Below, in pieces: positions 22,842 to 28,881 of a stretch of 28,881 bases of DNA; positions within the stretch are counted from its first letter, which is position 1, and each line of letters begins with the position of its first letter. The stretch covers positions 1 to 28,881 of IMG/VR virus record IMGVR_UViG_3300036791_000056; one strand, given 5' to 3'. The translations under genes and the position numbers were made by a program. The DNA is from a virus. The notes beneath the pieces are model-generated. The model was not told where the DNA came from and searched no databases. It saw nothing but the letters and a program-made list of their open reading frames with translations.

Positions 22842-24400
22842 TACGCAACCTCCTCGATCCTGTCGAGCGCGAGATATGTTTCGGCGTTCGCGTACTCGGC
22901 AATGCGGCGCGCTTCGTCGACCCCGACGAGCGGCGCGAGGTCGGCCGCGAGCTCGCGATTCCACCGTTCGATGCGCGCGAAAAACACCGTCGACCGCTCC
23001 GCCTCGGGTTCACGCGCGAGCGCGGCGTACTGACGTCGACGCGTGACGGCAATCGTGTGGGCGATCAGCGTCGCCGTCTCGTCGGCGCCGGGTTCGTCGG
23101 TCGCGTCGGGGTCCGTGTCGCTCGTGTCGTCGACCGGCGCGGACGTGTCGTCCGCCATTTGTGTGGGCGACGCTTGCGCGGGACCGCCCTGTTGGGGGGC
23201 GAGTTGGTCAGCGGTCGGATCGTCCTTGATGGACGGGAGATTGAGCCGCGCGCGCCCTTCGTTCGGCGTCATGAACGGACGGCCGATAGCGAGCCGGAGC
23301 GCCGCGCCCTGCTCTTCGAAACTGCCCGCGAGCTTGGCCGCGATGTTGAACTCGATATAGATATTTTTTTGATCGGTGCATTCGATGAGGAGTTGTCGCT
23401 CGATCTCCTGCGTCACCATTTCGAGCGTCGGGCCGAGCGAATCTTGGTATAGCTGTTTGTGTTGCTCGCGGATGTTCGAGAACGTCGCGTGATCGAGAAT
23501 CCCGACAGACGGCTGCGGCACGTTGTATTCCGCTGCGGTGACTTCGCGGCGGAGTTTCCCGCCCTGAATGAACTCCGAATCCTTCGGCGAGAATGCGACG
23601 GGCTTGAATTGCATCCCGTCCTCCAGCACCGCGACGAGCCCGCTGTTCCCGCTGCCCGCGAATCGCTGCTGCCATTGCTCGCGGAACGATTGCTTCTGCG
23701 TCGGCGTCCATTTCGCCGCGTTGCCCGGTCGCTCGATCACGCCCTCGTGTCGCGACGCGTTGCGCCAGTAGTACTCGCGGTGCGCGCTCGCGGCGGCGTC
23801 CTCGCGGATGACGCGATCCAACGTCGTCATGTGCGACAGGCCCATGAGCGGGTCGAGCGGGTTGTACCCGCCGAACGCGACGATCTCGGACGGCGCGAAC
23901 GCGAGCTCGGCGCCGGTCGACGTCGAGCGCCACACATACGCCGTCGGCAGCAGCCCGCCCTGCACCCACATTTGTTCGGGCGGCAACCGCAGCAGCCCAA
24001 TCGCGCTCGCGCCCGTGTCGTCGTCATAGCGCACCTTGAGCCAGTACGCGTTTTTGTAGACGCCGAGATCGCCGAGCAACCCTTCGATGAGGCGGAACGT
24101 CGTCGTGCCGGGATTCGGTTTCGCGAGCCATTGCGCGAGTTGGTGATCGGGCAGGCGCTGGCGGTCGGTGTCGCTCACGCGACGAAAGACGTGCAGGCCC
24201 AACTGCGCGACGTTGCCCGCGAGGAAATCAATCGGAATGCGAAGGTTGGGATCGGTCGCGTACATCAAGGCGTACTGCTCGCTCGCGAAATCGCGATAGC
24301 GGTACGGGCGCGTTTCGAGACTGGTGAACGCGACGCCGAAGCCGGGCGGCGGCGACGAGAGTCCGACCGTTTGCAGCGCGCCGCTCGACTGCACGATCAC
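22841..24400 (-). CDS. portal protein (HK97 family)
   Basis: The 519-residue protein starts at a GTG overlapping the upstream small gene's stop as GTGA. It has the portal hallmarks: RIPIDFLAGNVAQLGLHVFRR, NPGTTTFRLIEGLLGDLGVYKNAYWLKVR, IVAFGGYNPLDPLMGLSHMTTLDRVI, and GVIERPGNAAKWTPTQKQSF. The middle has LEDGMQFKPVAFSPKDSEF and FSNIREQHKQLYQDSL, which form the stem and crown helices. A C-terminal acidic Asp/Thr-rich extension (DDTSDTDPDATDEPGADE) precedes a final helix. It forms the dodecameric DNA channel at one capsid vertex. Confidence 0.94.
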   Translation of the reverse strand: MIVQSSGALQTVGLSSPPPGFGVAFTSLETRPYRYRDFASEQYALMYATDPNLRIPIDFLAGNVAQLGLHVFRRVSDTDRQRLPDHQLAQWLAKPNPGTTTFRLIEGLLGDLGVYKNAYWLKVRYDDDTGASAIGLLRLPPEQMWVQGGLLPTAYVWRSTSTGAELAFAPSEIVAFGGYNPLDPLMGLSHMTTLDRVIREDAAASAHREYYWRNASRHEGVIERPGNAAKWTPTQKQSFREQWQQRFAGSGNSGLVAVLEDGMQFKPVAFSPKDSEFIQGGKLRREVTAAEYNVPQPSVGILDHATFSNIREQHKQLYQDSLGPTLEMVTQEIERQLLIECTDQKNIYIEFNIAAKLAGSFEEQGAALRLAIGRPFMTPNEGRARLNLPSIKDDPTADQLAPQQGGPAQASPTQMADDTSAPVDDTSDTDPDATDEPGADETATLIAHTIAVTRRRQYAALAREPEAERSTVFFARIERWNRELAADLAPLVGVDEARRIAEYANAETYLALDRIEEVA

Positions 24401-24579
24401 GGCAGCACCTGCATGTAGGCGATGCGGTCGACGTGGATCACGACGTCGCCGTCGATCTTCGTCGGCGGCTGTCCCGACGTGAGCGCCGAGACGTCACGCA
24501 ACGTTAGCCACCCGCCACGCTGCGACCACAGGACCCCCTGCAACGCTTCATTGGGGTTGAAGGTGAGGTTGACGATCAC
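24397..24579 (-). CDS. small protein upstream of the portal gene
   Basis: The 60-residue product is read from a GTG at 24579, IVNLTFNPNEALQGVLWSQ, then GGWLTLRDVSALTSG and VVIHVDRIAYMQVLP. Its end overlaps the portal start by 4 bases. A longer frame extends to 24771 but would run back through the plus-strand moron and its promoter, so it is rejected. The sequence resembles small beta-rich proteins encoded ahead of portals in several siphophages; function unknown. The start is uncertain: GTG 24591 is also possible. Confidence 0.65.
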   Translation of the reverse strand: MIVNLTFNPNEALQGVLWSQRGGWLTLRDVSALTSGQPPTKIDGDVVIHVDRIAYMQVLP

Positions 24580-24632
24580 GCGCTGTAACACGCACGGTGC
24601 TCGACTCAACCAATTCAGCAACGCCGCCGATG

Positions 24633-24662
24633 TTGCACTACGTTCCACGTGGAACGCAATAT
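24633..24662 (+). promoter_or_regulatory. candidate sigma70-type promoter of the plus-strand moron
   Basis: TTGCAC (24633-24638) and CAATAT (24657-24662) are separated by 18 bases. The spacer is almost entirely the 16-bp palindrome at 24641-24656, so anything binding there would block this promoter. Transcription would begin about 24669, ahead of the RHH gene. A weaker opposite-strand candidate (TTGGTT, 17 bases, TGTTAC) reads toward the portal. Confidence 0.45.
24641..24656. other. parS: parS-like perfect palindrome
   Basis: CGTTCCACGTGGAACG is a perfect 16-bp palindrome. Its central 14 bases GTTCCACGTGGAAC equal the core of the chromosomal parS sites used by Pseudomonas-type ParB proteins. 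The outer T/A pair of the usual parS is replaced by C/G. It lies in the promoter spacer of the moron gene. It may recruit host ParB or, alternatively, be the operator of the RHH protein encoded just downstream. The phage ParB-like protein elsewhere in the window lacks a visible parS-reading helix-turn-helix. Confidence 0.7.
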
Positions 24663-24702
24663 TACGTACCAAAACCTCACGTCGGGGCGTAGACTCGGCC
24701 GT

Positions 24703-24888
24703 ATGCAACGCGAGCCCAAACCACCGGGACGGCCACCGATTCGACAGGGCGAGCCGTCGAAAAGCGTGCATCTCCGCGTGTCGACGTCGCAGTACGACCG
24801 CCTCGAACAGCGCGCCGACGCGTCGCGTCTGACTGTGCCGGAAGTGATTCGCCGCCGCCTCGACGACGACGACGACAGCGACGAGTAG
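24703..24888 (+). CDS. moron-encoded ribbon-helix-helix protein
   Basis: This 61-residue protein is the only plus-strand gene inside the minus-strand late operon, between large terminase and the portal region. It has its own promoter candidate and a strong terminator, the layout of a moron. Residues 5-13 (PKPPGRPPI) contain a GRP core like an AT-hook. Residues 21-27 (SVHLRVS) are the strand, and 28-53 (QYDRLEQRADASR, then TVPEVIRRRL) the two helices of a CopG/Arc-type RHH DNA-binding domain. The tail is acidic (DDDDDSDE). The start at 24703 is preferred because ATG 24649 lies inside the palindrome and upstream of the probable transcription start. Likely an autoregulator or a lysogeny-expressed regulator. 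Confidence 0.8.
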   Translation: MQREPKPPGRPPIRQGEPSKSVHLRVSTSQYDRLEQRADASRLTVPEVIRRRLDDDDDSDE

Positions 24889-24937
24889 AGCGGGACGTTC
24901 CCGCGCGGCGGTCTCTCACGAGATCGCGGTTCGGGTT

Positions 24938-24970
24938 GGAGCCCGGGCAGGCCATCCCGGGCTCCGTTTT
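24938..24970 (+). terminator. Rho-independent terminator of the moron
   Basis: A perfect 10-bp stem GGAGCCCGGG/CCCGGGCTCC with an 8-base loop (CAGGCCAT) is followed by GTTTT on the plus strand, about 50 bases after the RHH stop. It ends at the stop of the convergent large terminase gene. On the minus strand no T-run follows, so late transcripts may pass through. Confidence 0.85.
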
Positions 24971-26631
24971 CACGCGACGATGAGATCGGGATCTTCTGCG
25001 GCGGGTTGCGACGTGTCGATCATCGCGAGCTTGCGCGCCATCAGCGTGGCGATCACGGGGTCGATGCGGCCGCGACTGTGTTTCTTCGTCGGGTAGATGT
25101 TGTCCTTGTTGTCGCTCTGCACGCGGACGTTGGTGATCGCCCACGTCAGCAACTCATTCCCGCCGCCGTCGACGAGCCCGTCGAGCACGTCAGCCTCGAA
25201 CTCTTTCGCGGGCGCGCTCATTTGCGCGAGCGTTTGCGGAATCTCGGCGACGCGATAGCCGTCGTCGGTGAGGTGCTTCACGAGATTCCCTGCGTTCCAC
25301 GGGTCGATGCCGATGTGCTGCACGTCATAGCGCGCGGCGACGGTCCGCACCATCTCGCGCACGACGTCCTGATCGATGCGGTTGCCGGGGTTCGTCAGCA
25401 GATAGCCGCGCTCGACCCACAACCGATACGGTGCACGGTCGCGGTGCGCGCGCTCGTCGAGCGTATCCTCGGGCGTGAGCCCCCAGACGAGCACGCGCCA
25501 CGCGCGCCGCGCGTCATGCGGGGGAAAGACCGCTGCGACGGCCGTCAGGTCGATTTTGCTCGACAGGTCAATGCCGACCCAACACGGTTCGCCGTCGAGC
25601 GTCTCGGGCGCCCACGTGGTCTGCGCGCGCCGCCAGCCCTCGAGCGACAGCCACGGCGCTATCGCATTCACCCAGAGATTCAGGCGTTTCTGTTTGAACG
25701 CGGGCGCCGCGCCCGGCAGCGCCGCCGCTTTGTGCGCCAGCGCGCGAATGTCGTCGGGCTTGACGCTGACGCCGTAACCGGGGTTGGCTTTTTTCCACGT
25801 GCGCTCGACGAACGGATCGTCGTCGTCGTCGGCGTGCGCGATAAACGCGAAGCACGTATCGTCGACGAGCACGCCGTCGAGCACCTGACACGCGTAGTGA
25901 TGCTGGTCGCCGCACGGCGTGAGCGGGTCCGATCCGGCGGTCGTGATCCAGAAGATCAACGGCTGACGGCGCGCGCCCGTCGCCGTTTCCATGACGTCGA
26001 TCATGCCGCGATTTTTCATCGCGTGCGCTTCATCGATGATCACGATCTGCGGGTTGAGCCCGTCGGTCGAATCGCTGTCCGCGCCGAGCGGTTCGAGCTT
26101 CGATGCGATGCGGTCGTAATTCAGGTTGCCCGTGAGCACGGCGATCCGCGAGCGCAGGCCCGACTGCACCACGAGCCGTTTGCAGTCGGCGAACACGATC
26201 TTGGCTTGCGCGCGCTTCGTCGCGATCACGAACCCTTCGGCGCCGGGCTCCCCATCGAAAAACGTGACGTACAGCGCGACGACGGCCGCGATCAGACTCT
26301 TCCCGTTCTTGCGGGGAATCTCGCCATAGACGGTGCGGAAGCGACGGAGCCCCGTCTCGACGTGCGTCCACGCGAACATCGATCCGAGCCAGAAGCGTTG
26401 ATACGGCTGGAGCGCGATGCGCTGCCCCGCCCATTCGCCTTTGTAGTGGCGCAGTTGTTCCGCGAACCGAAAGAACCGCTCCGCGCGCGCGTAGTCGAAG
26501 CGGTACGGGAATTTTTTCGTGTGCTCGCGCTGTCGGTCGCGGAGATGGCGTTCGCACGCGAGCCGGTGATACTTGCCTGCGAGCACCTTGCCTGCGACGA
26601 CGCGCCGCGCGTACTCGTCCAGCGCGTTCAA
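24970..26631 (-). CDS. terL: terminase large subunit
   Basis: The start is the TTG at 26631, which overlaps the small-subunit stop as TTGA and has GAGG 7 bases upstream; this gives 553 residues, a normal length, and the conserved opening LDEYARRVVAG. The longer frame to 26955 reads through the small-subunit gene. Motifs visible are the Walker A region YGEIPRKNGKS (about residues 102-112), Walker B plus catalytic Glu IVIIDEAH (196-203), and the nuclease-domain acids in WVGIDLSSKIDLTAVAAVF, HIGIDPWNAGN and GRIDPVIATLMA. It is the packaging motor ATPase and headful or cos cutting nuclease acting at the portal. Confidence 0.97.
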   Translation of the reverse strand: MNALDEYARRVVAGKVLAGKYHRLACERHLRDRQREHTKKFPYRFDYARAERFFRFAEQLRHYKGEWAGQRIALQPYQRFWLGSMFAWTHVETGLRRFRTVYGEIPRKNGKSLIAAVVALYVTFFDGEPGAEGFVIATKRAQAKIVFADCKRLVVQSGLRSRIAVLTGNLNYDRIASKLEPLGADSDSTDGLNPQIVIIDEAHAMKNRGMIDVMETATGARRQPLIFWITTAGSDPLTPCGDQHHYACQVLDGVLVDDTCFAFIAHADDDDDPFVERTWKKANPGYGVSVKPDDIRALAHKAAALPGAAPAFKQKRLNLWVNAIAPWLSLEGWRRAQTTWAPETLDGEPCWVGIDLSSKIDLTAVAAVFPPHDARRAWRVLVWGLTPEDTLDERAHRDRAPYRLWVERGYLLTNPGNRIDQDVVREMVRTVAARYDVQHIGIDPWNAGNLVKHLTDDGYRVAEIPQTLAQMSAPAKEFEADVLDGLVDGGGNELLTWAITNVRVQSDNKDNIYPTKKHSRGRIDPVIATLMARKLAMIDTSQPAAEDPDLIVA

Positions 26632-27116
26632 TGCACGTCCTCGAATTCCGCGAACGCGTCGACGCCGCCGCCCGTCGTCGAGTACGGCAACGTCTGCACG
26701 CGCACGCGACTCGACGGCGTGAGCCCGAGCTCGGCCCAGAGTTTCAGGCAATTCCCGAGGGCCTTGTTCGCGATGCCGATGTAGGGGTTCGGCATCGGAT
26801 AGCCGCTCGGGGAGCGCACAACCATCCCGCCCGCTGCGATCTTGCTCGTCGCGCCGAGATAGCGCGCCCACTGCTGACAGAGCGCGACGAGTGCCGCCCA
26901 ATCCGCATCGGTGAGCACGCGCGCGCCGCGCAAGATCGGCGCGAGTCGGTGCCACTCCGCGACCGCGACGGCATCGCCGACGAGCTCGCGCGGGGGCGTC
27001 TCGAACACCGACGCCGTCGCCGCGATCTCGGGCTCGTGCGCGTTGAGCGGCCGCTGGCCGGGGTTGCCCTCGAGCTTTTTACGCGCCGTCGGTTTCGGTT
27101 TCGGGCCGCGCTGCAT
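26628..27116 (-). CDS. terS: terminase small subunit (P27 family)
   Basis: The 162-residue protein opens MQRGPKPKPTARKKLEGNPGQR, the conserved N-terminus of P27-type small terminases, with PLNAHEPEI following. The centre has WHRLAPILRGARVLTDADWAALVALCQQWARYL, a helical region, and ANKALGNCLKLWAELGLTPSSRVRV near the C-terminus, which is also conserved. It binds packaging initiation sequences and loads the large subunit. It overlaps the glycosyltransferase gene by 38 bases and the large subunit by four. No obvious ribosome-binding site precedes it (AAAAAACCCC only). Confidence 0.93.
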   Translation of the reverse strand: MQRGPKPKPTARKKLEGNPGQRPLNAHEPEIAATASVFETPPRELVGDAVAVAEWHRLAPILRGARVLTDADWAALVALCQQWARYLGATSKIAAGGMVVRSPSGYPMPNPYIGIANKALGNCLKLWAELGLTPSSRVRVQTLPYSTTGGGVDAFAEFEDVH

Positions 27117-27981
27117 GGGGTTTTTTGATCAACGTCATGCCGTAATCGTCGACGCCCGCGCGCAGCGCGACGTCGGGCCGCAGGACGAGTTTGTTGTTCG
27201 CGAACCGGCGATAGTCGACGGAGTGATGCGGCCGTCCGAACTTCCACACGAGCCGCGAGCAGTCGGGGTGCAGCCGCACCTGCATCTCGGATTTCGGAAT
27301 CGTGCCCTCGTGCTCGTAAAAATCTGCCGTGCAGCCGCCCTTGACGGTCTGCGTCGAGACTTTGCCTTGGAGAAACGCGTTGAATTCAATCGTGCAATAG
27401 CCCGCCTTGAGCATCCGCAGCGACAAGTCGGTGTCCTCGTTGTATCGCCCGCGCCACCGAAACGGCATGTCGTTCCGAATGAGATTGCACGAGTAGATCC
27501 GCGTATTCATGATCACGGGTCGCAGCGCGACGGCCGCTTTCGTCATGAAATCGTACGCCGGTCCCGCCATCGCGACGGTGAGATACCGCAGACAGAAATC
27601 CTCCATGCACCGGAACAGCGTGCCGTCCGTTACGAGCAGTTTTCGATTGCGATGCAGCCGATAGAATTCTTGGATGTTGTCGTCCATCACCCAATGCCAC
27701 GCGGCGCCGCGCGCGAGCGCATCCGCCCACGCCGCGTTGCGCGCCGCGCCCGGCCCCTGACTCTTCGCCGCACCGACGTGGTCGCACGTGTCGTACTCGG
27801 CGTGGAAGCGCGGATCGAGCGCGAGCACCTTCGCTGGATCGATCACGGCCGCGTACGCGTCGACCTCGTATGGCTCGACGATGATGCGGAACGGGACGCC
27901 GAGCGCGTCGAGCGCCCGCGCGGTCATGCGCGTATCGGCGCGCCCTTTCGAGACGATGTAGACGGGGAATTGCGGGTTCAT
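27079..27981 (-). CDS. TET-associated-type glycosyltransferase (phage DNA hypermodification)
   Basis: The 300-residue enzyme starts at the ATG overlapping the zinc-ribbon stop as ATGA; the frame to 28173 runs through two upstream genes and is rejected. It has a GT-A fold order: strand PVYIVSKGRADT at 6-17, helix, FRIIVEPYE at 31-39, then GPGAARNAAW at 77-86, and HWVMDDNI (DDN at 100-102) as the metal-binding DxD-like motif, with the catalytic-loop acids in YNEDTDLSLRM (180-190). This pattern matches the TET/JBP-associated glycosyltransferases found in phages that glycosylate 5-hydroxymethylcytosine in DNA. It lies with a ParB-like gene and terminases. The dioxygenase that would make its substrate is not in the window. 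A teichoic or sugar-nucleotide transferase is possible but less likely. Confidence 0.82.
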   Translation of the reverse strand: MNPQFPVYIVSKGRADTRMTARALDALGVPFRIIVEPYEVDAYAAVIDPAKVLALDPRFHAEYDTCDHVGAAKSQGPGAARNAAWADALARGAAWHWVMDDNIQEFYRLHRNRKLLVTDGTLFRCMEDFCLRYLTVAMAGPAYDFMTKAAVALRPVIMNTRIYSCNLIRNDMPFRWRGRYNEDTDLSLRMLKAGYCTIEFNAFLQGKVSTQTVKGGCTADFYEHEGTIPKSEMQVRLHPDCSRLVWKFGRPHHSVDYRRFANNKLVLRPDVALRAGVDDYGMTLIKKPHAARPETETDGA

Positions 27982-28100
27982 CGGTCGGCGTCGTGCGCGA
28001 GAGCTTTCGACGTGCTGCACTTCGCGCAGAAGTACCAGAACCAGCGATTCCACGTGTGGCAGTACTTGCACCGCCATTCTGTGCGAAGCGTCGTCGTCAT
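27978..28100 (-). CDS. 40-residue zinc-ribbon protein
   Basis: A short reading frame fits exactly between the ParB-like gene and the glycosyltransferase, overlapping each by four bases (ATGA at both ends). The product has two CxxC knuckles, Cys11/Cys14 (CKYC) and Cys25/Cys28 (CAKC), around an aromatic core (WNRWFWYF), the pattern of a minimal zinc ribbon. Such a small protein might bind DNA or a partner enzyme. The twin overlaps strongly support its reality. The downstream tail is basic then acidic (SKALAHDADR). No function can be assigned, but a role in the DNA-modification cassette is the natural inference. Confidence 0.78.
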   Translation of the reverse strand: MTTTLRTEWRCKYCHTWNRWFWYFCAKCSTSKALAHDADR

Positions 28101-28738
28101 CGGGGCGCCTCATCGGCGGTGCCCGCGAACACGACGTCGGTCGGCTCGCGCGCGGGTTTCGGGAACCAGACATAGCGCGTCTTATCGGTGAGCGTTTGCT
28201 CTAGCAACGCCGCGAACGCGTCGACGTCGGCTTGCGTGCGGAAGTGAACTTTGATCGTGCGGTACGCCTCCTGATCCTCCTGCGTGAACTCGGGCATCCC
28301 CGCCCAATCCGGCTTCACGCCCTCCCCGAGCAGCATCGCCTCTTCCGCTTCGGTCCAGAACGGGCGGAGATCGAGGCCCGCCTCGCGATCTTCGCCGAGC
28401 GCGACCACGTCCCACGTCGCGAGCTCGGCCGCGCGATTGTCTGCAAGGGAGAGTTGCCGCTTCTGTTCGTCAGTCAACCCGCGACGCCGCACGGCGATCA
28501 GTTCGTCGCCGCTCGCTTCGATGATGCGAACGCGCTCAATCCCGACCTGACTCGCGCTCTCGACGACGCCGTTCCCCGCGAGCACGACGTCGGACTCGTC
28601 GAGCACAATCGACCGCGCCGCCCCGACCGCGCGGAGCGACTCGACGATGACGTCGAGATTGCGGGGCGTGCGCTGACGCCGGTTGTTGGGGTCGGGCACG
28701 AGCGCGGCCAGCGGTTTCGTGATGTCTTTCGGTGCCAT
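28097..28738 (-). CDS. ParB-fold (ParB/Srx-like) protein
   Basis: The 213-residue product has GAGG before its ATG. Residues 1-75 match the ParB nuclease/CTPase fold: LAALVPDPNNRRQRTPRNLDVI, ESLRAVGAARSIVLDESDVVLAGNGVVESASQVGIERVRII. The arginine of the partition-type GERR motif is replaced (GNGVVES), as in many phage ParB-domain proteins. A LTDEQKRQLSLADNRAAELATWD segment follows, then a C-terminal domain with TIKVHFRTQADVDAFAALLEQ and TRYVWFPKP. No KorB-like parS-binding helix-turn-helix is seen. Proteins of this kind lie next to terminases and DNA-modification genes in several phages; substrate unknown. Confidence 0.88.
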   Translation of the reverse strand: MAPKDITKPLAALVPDPNNRRQRTPRNLDVIVESLRAVGAARSIVLDESDVVLAGNGVVESASQVGIERVRIIEASGDELIAVRRRGLTDEQKRQLSLADNRAAELATWDVVALGEDREAGLDLRPFWTEAEEAMLLGEGVKPDWAGMPEFTQEDQEAYRTIKVHFRTQADVDAFAALLEQTLTDKTRYVWFPKPAREPTDVVFAGTADEAPR

Positions 28739-28752
28739 GTCTGACGTCCTCA

Positions 28753-28827
28753 GCGCCCGTAGGACGCACGGGAGCGTCCGGGGGCGCGCTGTTCATCGAA
28801 CCGACCGCCGACGCGTCCTACGGGCGC
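28753..28827. promoter_or_regulatory. 15-bp perfect inverted repeat in leader of the late operon
   Basis: GCGCCCGTAGGACGC (28753-28767) and GCGTCCTACGGGCGC (28813-28827) are perfect inverted repeats separated by 45 bases. A third partial copy, GCGTCC (28774-28779), could pair with the first arm instead, giving a nested alternative hairpin. The site lies within 90 bases upstream of the ParB-like start, in a region without genes. It could be an operator or an attenuator. A short GGGG-ATA-CCCC dyad follows at 28840-28850. The rest of 28739-28881 shows no gene. Confidence 0.55.
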
Positions 28828-28881
28828 CTACCGCGTCTGGGGGATACCCCTGATCGAAATTCGCAGCCGCAAGCCGGGCCG

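Noticed and set aside
24579-24771. Upstream extension of the small pre-portal protein
   Set aside because: It would cover the moron promoter and palindrome antisense; the residues are not protein-like.
26631-26955. Upstream extension of the large terminase
   Set aside because: The added residues are an Arg-rich shadow of the small terminase gene; the TTG with GAGG and TTGA overlap is preferred.
27981-28173. Upstream extension of the glycosyltransferase
   Set aside because: It runs through the zinc-ribbon and ParB-like genes in another frame and lacks conserved content.
28097-28738. A phage-encoded ParABS partition system using the parS-like site
   Set aside because: The ParB-fold protein lacks a visible parS-binding helix-turn-helix and a partition-type GERR motif, and no ParA is present in the window.
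1-28881. CRISPR arrays, tRNA and rRNA genes, insertion sequences
   Set aside because: No regularly spaced identical repeats, no cloverleaf with conserved T-arm, no transposase or terminal inverted repeats were recognised on reading both strands.

Overview
The window is a stretch of a high-GC tailed-phage genome (HK97-type siphovirus, class Caudoviricetes). This follows from an almost complete packaging, head, neck and tail gene set on the minus strand in canonical order, plus a large serine recombinase on the plus strand. No bacterial housekeeping genes, tRNAs, rRNAs or CRISPR arrays were seen. The host cannot be named. High GC and one parS-like site point loosely to a high-GC bacterium with a Pseudomonas-type ParB/parS system.

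Layout from left to right. Positions 3-2488 (plus) hold a truncated small ribbon-helix-helix/zinc-knuckle protein, a small basic protein, and a serine integrase whose start overlaps the stop of that small gene (ATGA). The last 80 bases of the integrase gene contain a 50-bp quasi-palindrome that looks like an intact attP, followed by a terminator shared with the convergent late operon.

The minus-strand late operon is transcribed from about 28740 down to 2572. In transcription order it contains: a ParB-fold protein, a 40-residue zinc ribbon and a TET-associated-type glycosyltransferase (a DNA-hypermodification cassette); small and large terminase; a tiny pre-portal protein; portal; S49 prohead protease; major capsid protein; three small proteins; head-tail adaptor; head-closure protein; HK97 gp10-like protein; a second HK97-fold capsid protein with a one-base frame disruption; tail terminator; a fibre-like protein; tail tube protein; a small conserved protein; a tail-assembly chaperone pair with a programmed -1 frameshift site; tape measure; a 1349-residue hub/fibre fusion ending in an S74 chaperone; two small tail-operon proteins; two small membrane proteins (lysis candidates); and three surface-active or adhesin proteins (beta-propeller-like, TIM-barrel-like, beta-helix). 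Most junctions are ATGA, GTGA, TAATG or TGATG overlaps, so translation is tightly coupled.

The unusual elements are: (1) the glycosyltransferase cassette, which implies modified cytosines in the virion DNA with the partner dioxygenase outside the window; (2) a plus-strand moron between terminase and portal that has its own promoter and terminator, encodes a ribbon-helix-helix protein, and carries a perfect 16-bp palindrome identical over 14 bp to a chromosomal parS; (3) two different major-capsid paralogues, with the second next to a displaced fibre gene; (4) an attP-like site inside the integrase coding sequence, so integration would rewrite the last 16 integrase residues. No repressor, endolysin or TET/JBP dioxygenase is visible here.
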